From the NCBI RefSeq assembly GCF_008727815.1, contig NZ_CP044230.1:1472001-1536000 (forward strand): a stretch of DNA of 64,000 bases. The letters are read 5' to 3'. The notes under the pieces are model-generated. The model was given only the letters and a program-made list of their open reading frames with translations, was not told the DNA's origin and did no database searches. The stretch is from Streptococcus sp. LPB0220. Its GTDB lineage: Bacteria > Bacillota > Bacilli > Lactobacillales > Streptococcaceae. Shown piece after piece: positions 21,327-29,692 of this stretch. A program made the translations under genes and the position numbers. Position 1 is the first letter of the stretch. Every line of letters begins with the position of its first letter.

Positions 21327-21376
21327 CCCTCTCTTTTATATTGAAGACAAACGTCATTTTTGGCGTTTGTTTTTAT
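21316..21376 (+). terminator. Two hairpin terminators after the YolD-like gene; first is a direct repeat of 23667-23688
   Basis: The first hairpin GAGAGG-tttaac-CCTCTC-TTTT (21316-21337) overlaps the stop codon. The second, ACAAACGTCA-tttt-TGGCGTTTGTTTTT (21347-21376), follows. The 22-base first hairpin matches 23667-23688 in 21 of 22 positions, bracketing the HxlR/MFS islet. Confidence 0.75.
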
Positions 21377-21541
21377 TACTTTCAATCTCATTTCTATATT
21401 TATTAGAGTATCAAAAAAATTCCAGTACATACTACTAGTATTGACGTTGCCTTGATTAAAAAGGTTACCAAATCTTTCGTAATTACATTATCTATTTAAA
21501 GAAAAATATTAGTAATAAATTATGTAAATTCAATCTAATCT

Positions 21542-21871
21542 CTAATCACCATAAGTATGCTCCCATTTTTTCATTTCTTCAACGATACTTCTTAGAGCAA
21601 TACCTTTTTTTGTCATTTTATATTCAACCTGTGGAGGCGATGTCGGTAAAACTTTTCTTGATAAAATACCTTCTTGCTCAAAATCATGTAATCGTTGAGC
21701 TAATATTCTAGGATTAATACCTTCTACACTACGCAAAAGACTACTATAATGTATATTACCATCAATAATTTCAGATAAGATCTCAAGAGTAAATTTACCT
21801 TTTAGTAAATTCAAGACCCTTCTTGCTGGACAAATTGATTTTTTCAAAGATTGCTTCTTGCAAGTCTCCAT
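21542..21871 (-). CDS. HxlR-family winged-helix regulator
   Basis: The 109-residue protein has the HxlR pattern: an early cysteine (CPARRVLNLLKGKFTLEIL), the recognition helix region INPRILAQRLHDFEQEGIL, and the wing SPPQVEYKMTKKG. Such regulators often respond to electrophiles or drugs through the cysteine and control a divergent gene. Here the divergent genes are a small ORF and an MFS exporter. A short palindrome, ATAGTTACTAT (21890-21900), in its upstream region could be an operator. Codon use is AT-rich compared with neighbours, which suggests acquisition with the exporter. The gap 21377-21541 holds nothing recognisable. Confidence 0.88.
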   Translation of the reverse strand: METCKKQSLKKSICPARRVLNLLKGKFTLEILSEIIDGNIHYSSLLRSVEGINPRILAQRLHDFEQEGILSRKVLPTSPPQVEYKMTKKGIALRSIVEEMKKWEHTYGD

Positions 21872-21973
21872 TCATTTCCTCCTTTTTTGATAGTTACTAT
21901 ACTTTTTTTCCCTTCTTGTTTCAGAAATTATTACATGATAAGCTAATTATATCATTTGAAAGGGGAAATTACT

Positions 21974-22099
21974 ATGGATATTACAACTAAGTTTGACCGT
22001 ATCAAAGATATTCTCGGTTGCGCTGATGGAAGATACTTTGGCACTGGATATACTCAAGTAAAATATTTTCAGAAAGTTAAATATATTGCTTTTGATTGA
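21974..22099 (+). CDS. Small 41-residue ORF, possible remnant of a larger gene
   Basis: A good ribosome binding site (GAAAGGGGAA) precedes the ATG, and the frame encodes 41 residues (for example DRIKDILGCADGRYFGTGY) before TGA. The sequence looks like a normal protein N terminus rather than random translation, yet it stops abruptly. It may be the truncated front of a gene whose remainder was lost when the MFS gene was joined. Its family was not recognised. Confidence 0.4.
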   Translation: MDITTKFDRIKDILGCADGRYFGTGYTQVKYFQKVKYIAFD

Positions 22100-22136
22100 T
22101 AAATGAAAATTGGTTTGATGAAATAACGGAGGAAGC

Positions 22137-23510
22137 TTGATGAAAAAAACAAATACAAAAGCGCCAGCTTATCTACTTTTTATTCTTTCACTAGGATACA
22201 TTATGGCGGTCCTAGATACAACCGGAGTGGTTCTTGCTGTTCCCCATATTGAAACAGCTATGAGCGTCTCATTAGAGCAATCCATTTGGATTATTAACGC
22301 CTATACACTAGCTTTAGGCTCTTTACTCCTACTTTCAGGAAATCTAACAACAAAATATGGTGCTAAACGAATTTTATTATTTGGAATGACAATTTTTACA
22401 CTTGCCTCATTTGGGTGCTCTTTTTCACCAAATATTGAAACATTAATCATACTTAGATTCGTTCAAGGTTTCGGTGCTTCTTTGTTTATGCCTAGTTCAT
22501 TAGCACTTTTATTCATTTCATACCCTGATTCTACTAAAAGAGCACGTATGTTAGGAATTTGGACAGCAATTATTTCTGTTGCAACCGGTACTGGTTCTTT
22601 TATTGGTGGACTAATTATTAACTACTTCGGATGGAGGGGTATTTTCTTAATCAATATTCCATTGGGAATTTTGACAGTAATTTCAATATTACTTCTTGTG
22701 AAAAACAATATTGCCAATCCAAAGACTAGAATTGACATTTTCAGTAATATATTTCTTGTTGCAACTATCGGAAGTCTAGTTATTTACCTTGTTGAAGGGA
22801 ATCAATATGGCTATAGTAACCTAAATCTTTTATTGTTTCTTCTCCTGTTTATATTATTTACTGTTGGTTTAGTAGTCCACGATAAAAAAAGTAAAGCACC
22901 TATTGTTCCCCACCAACTATTAAAAAATGCTAAGTTTATTGTCTCTAATCTGTTAGGTTTAGTAGTTAACATTTCATTATATGGTATTGTTTTGGTGCTA
23001 GGACTTTATTTTCAAACTTATTTAAACCTCTCCTCAATGGTTTCTGGACTCCTCATTCTACCAGGAATGATTGTCTTAATTATTGGTAATTTATTTTACG
23101 CACGTGCTGTAAAACGATTTTCCGTGGGAAGCCTCGCTACTGTCTCAATTATTTTTGCCATTGTAGGAGCAGCAGGAATTTTTGGAATTGGAGTCCTTTT
23201 TCATGAAATTCAACTATACATCCTAATCCCTTTATTTTCTTTAATGAGCCTTGGTATCGGAGTGTTAACTCCAGCAACTACTACCATTCTTATGGAAGCT
23301 GCTGGTCAAGAATTATCTGGAATTGCTGGTGCAACTTTAAACGCTAACAAACAAATTGGTGGACTTTTTGGTACAACAATTATGGGGATTCTAACTACTA
23401 ATTTATCCCATAATTGGAATATGGTTATCGTTGTCGCATTTTTGGTTAACGTGATAATGTATATTGCTACTTGGTTAATTGCTAGTCGTTACCTTTATGG
23501 AAAAGAATAA
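22137..23510 (+). CDS. MFS drug exporter, DHA2 (EmrB/QacA-like) family
   Basis: The 457-residue membrane protein has about 12-14 predicted helices. Family features are the helix-1 motif LDTTGVVLAVPHIETAM, the loop pattern NLTTKYGAKRILLFG, and the antiporter-type segment GTGSFIGGLIINYFGWRGIFLINIP. Proteins of this family export drugs or dyes in exchange for protons. AGGAGG-like sequence (ACGGAGGAAGC) precedes the ATG. It is AT-rich, paired with an HxlR regulator, and bracketed by duplicated terminator sequence, all consistent with lateral gain. The substrate is not known. Confidence 0.9.
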   Translation: MMKKTNTKAPAYLLFILSLGYIMAVLDTTGVVLAVPHIETAMSVSLEQSIWIINAYTLALGSLLLLSGNLTTKYGAKRILLFGMTIFTLASFGCSFSPNIETLIILRFVQGFGASLFMPSSLALLFISYPDSTKRARMLGIWTAIISVATGTGSFIGGLIINYFGWRGIFLINIPLGILTVISILLLVKNNIANPKTRIDIFSNIFLVATIGSLVIYLVEGNQYGYSNLNLLLFLLLFILFTVGLVVHDKKSKAPIVPHQLLKNAKFIVSNLLGLVVNISLYGIVLVLGLYFQTYLNLSSMVSGLLILPGMIVLIIGNLFYARAVKRFSVGSLATVSIIFAIVGAAGIFGIGVLFHEIQLYILIPLFSLMSLGIGVLTPATTTILMEAAGQELSGIAGATLNANKQIGGLFGTTIMGILTTNLSHNWNMVIVVAFLVNVIMYIATWLIASRYLYGKE

Positions 23511-23549
23511 AACCAAACAGAATGCATTCAATTAAAAGTTGATTATACA

Positions 23550-23595
23550 GATTGAAGAAAAAGTCCATTTTGACAATTTTCTTCAATCTTTTTTC
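23550..23595 (+). terminator. Terminator of the MFS gene
   Basis: GATTGAAGAAAA pairs with TTTTCTTCAATC around a 15-base loop and is followed by TTTTTT. Confidence 0.85.
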
Positions 23596-23666
23596 ATAAT
23601 TATATAAAGAAAAAACTCTAAAGGAGAAGTTTTTCTAGTCCTAATAGAGTTTTTCTATATTCTGAA

Positions 23667-23688
23667 GAGAGATTTAACCCTCTCTTTT
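23667..23688 (+). repeat. Second copy of the YolD-gene terminator hairpin (direct repeat of 21316-21337)
   Basis: GAGAGATTTAACCCTCTC followed by T-run matches 21316-21337 in 21 of 22 positions. Its T-run is on the plus strand, so it does not serve the minus-strand gene beside it; it looks like a displaced end of the YolD-like gene. A further hairpin (AACTCTA...TAGAGTT) lies at about 23614-23657. Confidence 0.7.
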
Positions 23689-23692
23689 TTTG

Positions 23693-24979
23693 TTATACTC
23701 GAACAGTTTTACTTGCCCCATCTTTTGAGTAGAGATTGATTAAACCTTCCTGGCAAGAACGAATCATATCTCCTGGCTTGACTTCTTGTGGAACGGTGAT
23801 CGTAAGAAGTTCCATCGGATTTGGTGCGCGATCAATCTTCACTCCATCCTTATCATGCAAGTCTTGGATCTGGCATTCAAAATGACGGAAGCCTGGTCCG
23901 TAGAATTCCACTTGGTCGCCTTCATTGATGACATTCCGTTGGCGAATCGTCGCAGTCATGGTAGATGGATCAAAGTCCACCACTTCTCCTACAAATTTGT
24001 ATTGCGGAATCTTACGACGTGCCCCAAACAATTGTTCATTTTCAGTCGGTGTTTGGTAGTAGAATCCAGTTGCTAATTCACGTTGAGCGACTTTCCACAA
24101 TTCATTGATCAAATCATCCTTAATGGCATAAAAGGCTTCTGGACTTTCCATATAGGCATCACAAGCTGCCTTGTAACAGTTGGCAACTGTTGATACGTAA
24201 TGGACAGATTTCATCCGACCTTCGATCTTCAAGCTATCAACCCCATTGTCAATCATGTCTGGAATATTTTCGATCATACACATGTCCACGGCTGACATAG
24301 AATATTCTTCTGGGACTTGTCCTTTGATACTCTTGCGTTCTTGGCCAAATGGCATATCATAGAGATCGTATTTCCAACGACAAGATTGAGAACAACCACC
24401 ACGGTTGGCATCCCGGTCAGACATGTGGTTAGAAAGGGTACAACGTCCGGAATAAGAAATACACATGGCTCCATGAACGAAGGCTTCGATCTCAAGATCG
24501 GTACGCTTACGGATCTCTGCCAACTCTTCCATGGATACCTCACGGGCCAAGACGACACGGGTCAAGCCATATTCTTTCCAGAAATGGAAGGTCTCCACGT
24601 TGGTTGCAGAAGCTTGCGTAGACAAGTGAATATTGAGTCCAGGTGCATAAGTTGCACAGATTTCAATCAAGGCCGGGTCTGAGACGATCACGGCGTCAAG
24701 GCCCATATCTCGTAATTCACGGAACCATTCACCAGCCCCTTGTTCATTTCCCTCATGGGTCACCATGTTCGAAGCCACGTGTACATCTACGCCACGTGCA
24801 TGCGCATATTCGATACCTTCACGAAGCTCATCCATGGTAAAGTTTCCAGCACGGCTACGCAAACCATAGGCTTGTCCACCGACGAACACTGCGTCTGCCC
24901 CATAATTAACGGCAACTTTTAATTTTTCTAATGTTCCAGCAGGTACCAAAACCTCTGGACGTTTTTTTGTATTTGTCAT
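23693..24979 (-). CDS. trhP2: U32-family tRNA hydroxylation protein TrhP2
   Basis: The 428-residue protein is of the peptidase U32 group now known in Bacillus as TrhP2 (YrrO), which with TrhP1 makes 5-hydroxyuridine at position 34 of certain tRNAs using prephenate. The family signature EAFVHGAMCISYSGRCTLS is present. Four cysteines (173, 180, 196, 200) form the likely iron-sulfur cluster site. An RNA-related C-terminal beta domain follows (VGEVVDFDPSTMTATI). It lies 96 bases after trhP1 on the same strand, and that gap holds only a modest stem. The older label collagenase/protease is not supported by the family biology. Confidence 0.9.
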   Translation of the reverse strand: MTNTKKRPEVLVPAGTLEKLKVAVNYGADAVFVGGQAYGLRSRAGNFTMDELREGIEYAHARGVDVHVASNMVTHEGNEQGAGEWFRELRDMGLDAVIVSDPALIEICATYAPGLNIHLSTQASATNVETFHFWKEYGLTRVVLAREVSMEELAEIRKRTDLEIEAFVHGAMCISYSGRCTLSNHMSDRDANRGGCSQSCRWKYDLYDMPFGQERKSIKGQVPEEYSMSAVDMCMIENIPDMIDNGVDSLKIEGRMKSVHYVSTVANCYKAACDAYMESPEAFYAIKDDLINELWKVAQRELATGFYYQTPTENEQLFGARRKIPQYKFVGEVVDFDPSTMTATIRQRNVINEGDQVEFYGPGFRHFECQIQDLHDKDGVKIDRAPNPMELLTITVPQEVKPGDMIRSCQEGLINLYSKDGASKTVRV

Positions 24980-25075
24980 GTTTTCTCCAATTTACAAGAT
25001 TGTCGATATGATGAATAGCCTCTTCGTTCCCTGAAAAAGGAAAACTCACAAACGAAGAAGCCCTAGTATTATTTG

Positions 25076-26005
25076 TTATTTTACACGATCTGGTTCGTAA
25101 TCATAGAAACCAGTATCCAAACCACGATTAGCTGGATGTAATTTGCGGATTTCTTCATCAAACAGATAGGCTTGATCCTGTGTAAATGTTCCTTTTTGAA
25201 TCAAATCACGGGCCTTGACAAAGTACTCTGTAATCTTGACAAAGTTTTCACCCGGACAGTAGACACCATCAAGTTTCCAATGATCAAAGCCATGTTCTAC
25301 CAACTCAGACAATTTGGTCATCATATTCAAGTCATTATTTGAGAAGATATGGGTTCCATGTTTGTCCTCATAGACTGAATAGTGAGAATTGGGATCTCCT
25401 GGTTCTGCTAAGAACAGATCGCGATCTTTGGTCACAGATTCTTCTGTCTTGATGAAGTTGTAATAATTCTGAAGAAGAGGTCGTTTCGAATGGTGGATAA
25501 TGCTAGCACCATAGACCAAGACCTCTGCTGGAATCTGAAGATTCTCAGCCATTACGAATAATTCGGCAGATGGAATCTCACGAGCCAAAACAGCCTCAGA
25601 AGCTCCTGCCTGTTTTCCCCAGAAATTGATCTGGCGGCTAGAAGTGACCATAGTTGAGGCATCGTAAATCGTTTTGAATGGATAGCCATCTCGTTTCAAG
25701 ACATAAAAAACGCCCGCATCTCCGACAGTAATATAATCAGCCTGAATTTCCTTTAGAAAATCTAGGAAAGGCTTGATTGAATCCATCATCGATTGGTGCA
25801 TCAGTGCATTTACAGCTACTGTCAATTCTTTCCCAGCAGCATGGACTAGTTGGGCAATTCGATTTATTTCGTCATAGCTTAAAGTTTGAGGCAATCGTAA
25901 TCCGTAGTCTTTTTCACCGACATAGATTCGGTCAACCCCTGCATCAATCAGGGCTTGCGCTTGCTCAACACTCTCTGCTGTTGCTGTAATAATAATATTT
26001 TTCAT
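25076..26005 (-). CDS. trhP1: U32-family tRNA hydroxylation protein TrhP1
   Basis: The 309-residue product corresponds to Bacillus TrhP1 (YrrN), partner of TrhP2 in tRNA wobble-uridine hydroxylation. The TIM-barrel half of the U32 family is present (VGEKDYGLRLPQTLSYDEI, YITVGDAGVFYVLKRDG, LAREIPSAELF). The cysteine cluster of TrhP2 is absent: the matching segment EVLVYGASIIHHSKRPLL has none, as is known for TrhP1. No ribosome binding site precedes the ATG; the -10 box is six bases upstream, so the mRNA may be leaderless. Confidence 0.88.
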   Translation of the reverse strand: MKNIIITATAESVEQAQALIDAGVDRIYVGEKDYGLRLPQTLSYDEINRIAQLVHAAGKELTVAVNALMHQSMMDSIKPFLDFLKEIQADYITVGDAGVFYVLKRDGYPFKTIYDASTMVTSSRQINFWGKQAGASEAVLAREIPSAELFVMAENLQIPAEVLVYGASIIHHSKRPLLQNYYNFIKTEESVTKDRDLFLAEPGDPNSHYSVYEDKHGTHIFSNNDLNMMTKLSELVEHGFDHWKLDGVYCPGENFVKITEYFVKARDLIQKGTFTQDQAYLFDEEIRKLHPANRGLDTGFYDYEPDRVK

Positions 26006-26011
26006 AGAACC

Positions 26012-26020
26012 ATTATAACA
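26012..26020 (-). promoter_or_regulatory. Extended -10 promoter of trhP1, start of transcription at the ATG
   Basis: On the minus strand TGTTATAAT (extended -10) ends exactly six bases before the trhP1 ATG, which would make the A of the ATG the first transcribed base. No Shine-Dalgarno sequence fits in between. Confidence 0.55.
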
Positions 26021-26063
26021 AAAATTCCGATATTCTAGAAAAATTTATTCATTTTGTAAAATT

Positions 26064-26080
26064 TGTAACATTTTTGTAAC
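26064..26080 (+). promoter_or_regulatory. WalR (VicR)-type binding box upstream of the DUF3270 gene
   Basis: TGTAAC-N5-TGTAAC (26064-26069 and 26075-26080) fits the published WalR consensus TGTWAH-N5-TGTWAH. It lies about 55 bases before the DUF3270 start codon in the gap shared with trhP1. The WalRKJ system is encoded in this window at 46-49 kb. Confidence 0.6.
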
Positions 26081-26134
26081 ATTTATATTCCTGAATTCAT
26101 GATAGAATAATAGAGTACTGTTAGGAGAGAGAAA

Positions 26135-26431
26135 ATGCCCGTAAGAAATTTAAGACACTATGAAGAAGAAGAATTCGATTATATCGAATTAACCAAACAA
26201 ACCCAAGAAACCCCTATTCAGGACTATGCTCCTGAAGTTGAACCCGCACCTCAATTAAGTGAATTGCTATATTTTTTAAATATCGCTATTTTCTGTGTGT
26301 TGACGGTTGTATTTAGTTTTATCTTTTTAGCGACAAAAATGAATACCTTCTTTGCGTTTGCTTTAGCGATTGGTTCTAGTTTTGCTAGTATTCAAGGGTT
26401 CCGAATTTACTACAATAAACGAAAAAAATAA
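26135..26431 (+). CDS. DUF3270-type small membrane protein
   Basis: The 98-residue protein has an acidic soluble N terminus (RHYEEEEFDYIEL) and two predicted membrane helices (about 47-67 and 70-88), ending in a basic tail. The beginning and layout match what I recall of the streptococcal DUF3270 family, of unknown function. AGGAGAG precedes the ATG. A WalR-type direct repeat lies in its promoter region, suggesting a link to the cell envelope. It has its own terminator. Confidence 0.75.
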   Translation: MPVRNLRHYEEEEFDYIELTKQTQETPIQDYAPEVEPAPQLSELLYFLNIAIFCVLTVVFSFIFLATKMNTFFAFALAIGSSFASIQGFRIYYNKRKK

Positions 26432-26457
26432 AAATCAGGTTCGCCTGATTTTTTTAT
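26431..26457 (+). terminator. Terminator of the DUF3270 gene
   Basis: AAATCAGG-ttcg-CCTGATTT followed by T-run begins at the stop codon. Confidence 0.88.
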
Positions 26458-26530
26458 TTACTCGAATTATTTTAATTGGATTAACAGTTGGAAGACAAAA
26501 CTTAACTGCCAATTGCTATCTTACCTTCCA

Positions 26531-26560
26531 TAAAAAATGAGGCTCTGTGAGCCTCATTTT
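26531..26560 (-). terminator. Terminator of the hprK-lgt-DUF948-YtxH operon
   Basis: AAAATGAGGCTC-aca-GAGCCTCATTTT directly abuts the stop codon of the YtxH gene on the minus strand and ends in a T-run. Confidence 0.88.
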
Positions 26561-27019
26561 TTATACTTCTTTTGTTTCTTCTTCAGCTGCTTCTTCAGAA
26601 TCTTTTTCATCCAACTCTAAAACGATGTCTTCTGATTCTGTTTGTTTGCGAATGGATTGAACCAAGTCATTGCCACTTAGATTTTCTTTTTGAAGTTTAT
26701 CCTTAAATGAGTGATAGACTTCTTGAGATTTTTCAACCACATCTTGCGTTTTTTCTTTGACAGATTCCAAAACAGTTCCTGTCGTAATTTCTCCAGAACC
26801 AACTTTTTCTTTGGTTTGTTGGATCACTTCTGCTGCTTGTTTTGAAACATCCTTAGCAGTTTGTTTCACCGATTCATGTACTTCTTGAGGATCTTCTTGA
26901 TAATCTTTTACGAAGCGCACCACTTTTTTAGTGACTTTCTTTCCTTGCTCAGTTGATAAATAGTAGGCTGCTGAAGCACCTGAAATCACACCAATTAATA
27001 AACTAGATAAACGTCCCAT
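26561..27019 (-). CDS. YtxH-domain protein
   Basis: The 152-residue protein starts with a hydrophobic Gly/Ala-rich helix (LLIGVISGASAAYYLS), the YtxH hallmark. A long amphipathic helical region follows (KKVTKKVVRFVKDYQ to about residue 115), with an acidic tail. YtxH proteins are membrane-tethered and linked to envelope or general stress in Bacillus; the molecular function is unknown. It lies 14 bases after the DUF948 gene, and such pairing of the two families is common. Confidence 0.85.
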   Translation of the reverse strand: MGRLSSLLIGVISGASAAYYLSTEQGKKVTKKVVRFVKDYQEDPQEVHESVKQTAKDVSKQAAEVIQQTKEKVGSGEITTGTVLESVKEKTQDVVEKSQEVYHSFKDKLQKENLSGNDLVQSIRKQTESEDIVLELDEKDSEEAAEEETKEV

Positions 27020-27033
27020 ATTCTTCCTCGATT

Positions 27034-27417
27034 CTATTTAAATAATTTTGAAGCCATCTTAATCGCTTTTAATCCGATAGAGGCTTTCACTGTTTTTCCA
27101 CCAGCTGATACAGCTTTGACACTCAATTGACGGGCTTGATCATTCAAATCTGAAACAGACTCTGAAAGATCCGCCACGGCTGTAAAGAGTGGGGCAATCG
27201 TTGCAACTTTTTGATTCAAATCATCCGTTAAAACATTGACTTTTGCCAATAGATCATTGGTCTGATGCAAGGTGACATTGACATCTGATGTCAAAACTTG
27301 GATGGTTTTTTGCGTCTCATCTACAACTTTTCCAATCTTTGAGAGGAAAAAAATCATATAAATGACAAGCGCTACTAAGGCAAGGCCTAAGAGGCCGTAG
27401 GCAATTTCAATAAACAT
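27034..27417 (-). CDS. DUF948-family membrane-anchored helical protein
   Basis: The 127-residue protein has one N-terminal membrane helix (about 5-27). A long heptad-like helix follows (KIGKVVDETQKTIQVLTSDVNVTLHQTND), typical of DUF948. It resembles tethered coiled-coil proteins of the methyl-accepting type but has no signalling domain. It follows lgt by 3 bases, so translation is likely coupled. Function is unknown; an envelope role is inferred from its operon neighbours. Confidence 0.85.
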   Translation of the reverse strand: MFIEIAYGLLGLALVALVIYMIFFLSKIGKVVDETQKTIQVLTSDVNVTLHQTNDLLAKVNVLTDDLNQKVATIAPLFTAVADLSESVSDLNDQARQLSVKAVSAGGKTVKASIGLKAIKMASKLFK

Positions 27418-27420
27418 ATA

Positions 27421-28203
27421 TTACTCCTTTGCTTCTACATAATAAGGGGCTTTTTTGCGACGTTGGTAGATGATGATGGCGAGTCCAACTAAAATCAGGA
27501 TCATCGACAACCACTGGGAAACACGTAAGCCCGCAAACATCAGGCTATCTGTCCGCATTCCTTCGATGATCATCCGACCAAAACCATACCAGATAAGGTA
27601 AAAGGCTGTGATCTCACCTTGTCGCAAAAATTGGGGCTTCCTACGAAGAATCAAGATCAAGAGAAATCCTAACAGATTCCAACTGGATTCATATAAGAAC
27701 GTTGGCTGACGGTAACTACCATCTATATACATTTGGTCTCGAATAAAAGAGGGCAGGTAGTTAAGACTTTTAACAGCAGCTCCATAAGCTTCCTGGTTAA
27801 AGAAGTTCCCCCAACGTCCAATACTCTGTGCAATCATGACGCTTGGGGCCGCAATATCTAAGAAATCAATTGGCTCAATCAAGCGTCTACGAGAGAATAG
27901 ATAGAGGACAAGGGCACCTGTCAAGAGGCCACCATAAATCGCGATTCCTCCGTTCCAGATAGCAAAAATCTCACCAAGGTGCTGGCTATAATAGCCCCAT
28001 TCGAAAGTAACGTAATAGAGTCTGGCACCCACAATCGCAAGAGGAAAAGCAATCAGAATGAAATCAATGATGGCATCTGGATCAATTTTCTTACGAGGCG
28101 CTTCTTTCATGGAAAGATAAACAGCTAGAATCAAACCAGAGACAATACAAATTGCGTACCAACGAATACTGATCGGACCTAATTGAAGGGCTACTGGATT
28201 CAT
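27421..28203 (-). CDS. lgt: Prolipoprotein diacylglyceryl transferase
   Basis: Lgt transfers diacylglycerol from phosphatidylglycerol to the lipobox cysteine of prolipoproteins in the cytoplasmic membrane. The 260-residue protein has about seven helices and the family signature [13 protein letters not shown] (about 129-141), with the essential His/Tyr region early ([13 protein letters not shown]) and GGLLTG. It overlaps hprK by 4 bases (ATGA), an arrangement conserved in Firmicutes. Substrates include the lipoprotein encoded at 45361-45906. Confidence 0.96.
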   Translation of the reverse strand: MNPVALQLGPISIRWYAICIVSGLILAVYLSMKEAPRKKIDPDAIIDFILIAFPLAIVGARLYYVTFEWGYYSQHLGEIFAIWNGGIAIYGGLLTGALVLYLFSRRRLIEPIDFLDIAAPSVMIAQSIGRWGNFFNQEAYGAAVKSLNYLPSFIRDQMYIDGSYRQPTFLYESSWNLLGFLLILILRRKPQFLRQGEITAFYLIWYGFGRMIIEGMRTDSLMFAGLRVSQWLSMILILVGLAIIIYQRRKKAPYYVEAKE

Positions 28204-29132
28204 TCCTTCACCTCATTTTGACTAATCAACTGGGACAAACGTTCTTCAAAGGTTTTAGTGGCATCATAGCCCATTTGTTTGGCACGAACATTCATGGCTG
28301 CTGCTTCAATCACGACCGAAATATTTCGACCTGTCTTCACTGGAATGCGAATACGAGGAATGGTGACTCCACCGATTTCCAACTCTTCTGCGTTGTTACC
28401 AAGACGATCATAAGTTTGGTCCTTAGCATAATTTTCCAGGTAAACGTCGATTTGAACTTGTGAAGAATCCTTCACAGCACTCGCACCGTATAGACTCATG
28501 ACATCGATAATCCCGACACCACGGATTTCTAGTAGGTGACGTAGGATTTCAGCAGGCTCTCCCCAAAGGGTCATCTCATCTCTCGCATAGATATCGACTC
28601 GGTCATCCGCTACGAGACGGTGACCCCGCTTGACAAGTTCCAAAGCTGTCTCGCTCTTACCGATCCCGCTATCTCCTTGGATCAAGACCCCCATCCCATA
28701 AATATCCATCAAAACACCATGAACACTGGTACGTTCTGCCAAGCGGCTATCCAAATAACTGGATAACTCACCAGACAAACGGCTCGTCGCAACATTGCTC
28801 TTTAAAATAGCCAGCTGCTTCTCTTCCGCAGCCCGTAACATTTCTTCTGGAATGTCCAAATTCCGCGCGACAATGATGACAGGTGTCTCTGGTTGGAACA
28901 TCTTGCGTAAAACTTGATGTCGGTTGTGAGAGCTCATCTTCACCAGGTAGGACCATTCTTTCATTCCTACAAGCTGAATCCGCTCAGGTGTGTAATAGTC
29001 AAAATAGCCCGTCATTTCAAGACCTGGACGTGAGATGTCCGCAGTCGTAATTTCCTTGCTTAAGAGGTTATCATCCCCATAAACAACTGACAGACGAAGC
29101 TTTTCCTGTATATCGCGAACAGTAACTGCCAT
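28200..29132 (-). CDS. hprK: HPr kinase/phosphorylase
   Basis: HprK phosphorylates HPr on Ser46 in response to glycolytic intermediates and reverses it, feeding carbon catabolite repression through CcpA, which is also encoded in this window. The 310 residues include an N-terminal DRTGG-like domain and the P-loop GDSGIGKS (153-160), followed by the family motif (LVADD). The C-terminal K3 loop region is [25 protein letters not shown] promoter with a 5' leader lies upstream. First gene of the hprK-lgt-DUF948-YtxH operon. Confidence 0.96.
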   Translation of the reverse strand: MAVTVRDIQEKLRLSVVYGDDNLLSKEITTADISRPGLEMTGYFDYYTPERIQLVGMKEWSYLVKMSSHNRHQVLRKMFQPETPVIIVARNLDIPEEMLRAAEEKQLAILKSNVATSRLSGELSSYLDSRLAERTSVHGVLMDIYGMGVLIQGDSGIGKSETALELVKRGHRLVADDRVDIYARDEMTLWGEPAEILRHLLEIRGVGIIDVMSLYGASAVKDSSQVQIDVYLENYAKDQTYDRLGNNAEELEIGGVTIPRIRIPVKTGRNISVVIEAAAMNVRAKQMGYDATKTFEERLSQLISQNEVKE

Positions 29133-29248
29133 ATCATTCTCCCTTTTAAAATTCTCTCTCTATTATAGCAGATTTTCTCTTCAGACGAGAGACTGAAGTG
29201 TCATTTGAATGATCCATTTTCAACTCCTTTTTAAGGCAAGCAAAAAGA

Positions 29249-29276
29249 GGCCAAGACAATTGTCTCTAACCTCTAG
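29249..29276 (-). terminator. Terminator after the four-helix membrane gene
   Basis: AGAGG...AGACAATTGTCT...CCTCT followed by TTTTT on the minus strand, 35 bases after the stop codon at 29312. Confidence 0.7.
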
Positions 29277-29311
29277 GAAATGATGGTAACATCTGAAGAA
29301 TGCTCCAGCCT

Positions 29312-29680
29312 TCAGCCTTGCAAGAAATCTTTGATCATGGATTTGATTCCAGTCGAGACAGCATAGACCACCGCATTGGAAGGAAATGCAATCAATCCGA
29401 GCATAAAGGCGATAGGTCCTCCCCCCAACAAGGACAAAACCAGATACAACATCGGCAGAAATAAAATCGAAAACCGATAAATTTGTGGCTCTCTTGCCCT
29501 TTCTGTTGTCAGAAACAAGAGGTAGAAGAGACTATTCCAAATGCCCAGTGGATAAAGGGCCATTCCGATAAAAACTGTTCCAACTCCTTCTCCAAAAACA
29601 CAATTTAAAATGAAAAACTGTCCTATAAAACTGAAGAAGAGATATAGAATAAAAGCAAGGTAATAGAACTTCTGCTTCAC
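29312..29680 (-). CDS. Small hydrophobic membrane protein, function unknown
   Basis: The 122-residue protein is almost entirely hydrophobic with about four predicted helices and few charges, ending in a short basic tail (SMIKDFLQG). No family was recognised. It begins 12 bases after the PspC-domain gene, so the two are cotranscribed and may work together at the membrane. Confidence 0.7.
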   Translation of the reverse strand: MKQKFYYLAFILYLFFSFIGQFFILNCVFGEGVGTVFIGMALYPLGIWNSLFYLLFLTTERAREPQIYRFSILFLPMLYLVLSLLGGGPIAFMLGLIAFPSNAVVYAVSTGIKSMIKDFLQG

Positions 29681-29692
29681 CCGGAACTCCTT

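Noticed and set aside
25018..25062. Attenuator-like stem between trhP1 and trhP2
   Set aside because: Only eight bases pair cleanly and no T-run follows; too weak to call a terminator or attenuator.
23693..26005. Collagenase/protease function for the U32 pair
   Set aside because: The family members of this type are known as tRNA hydroxylation proteins; the old protease label is not supported by motifs.
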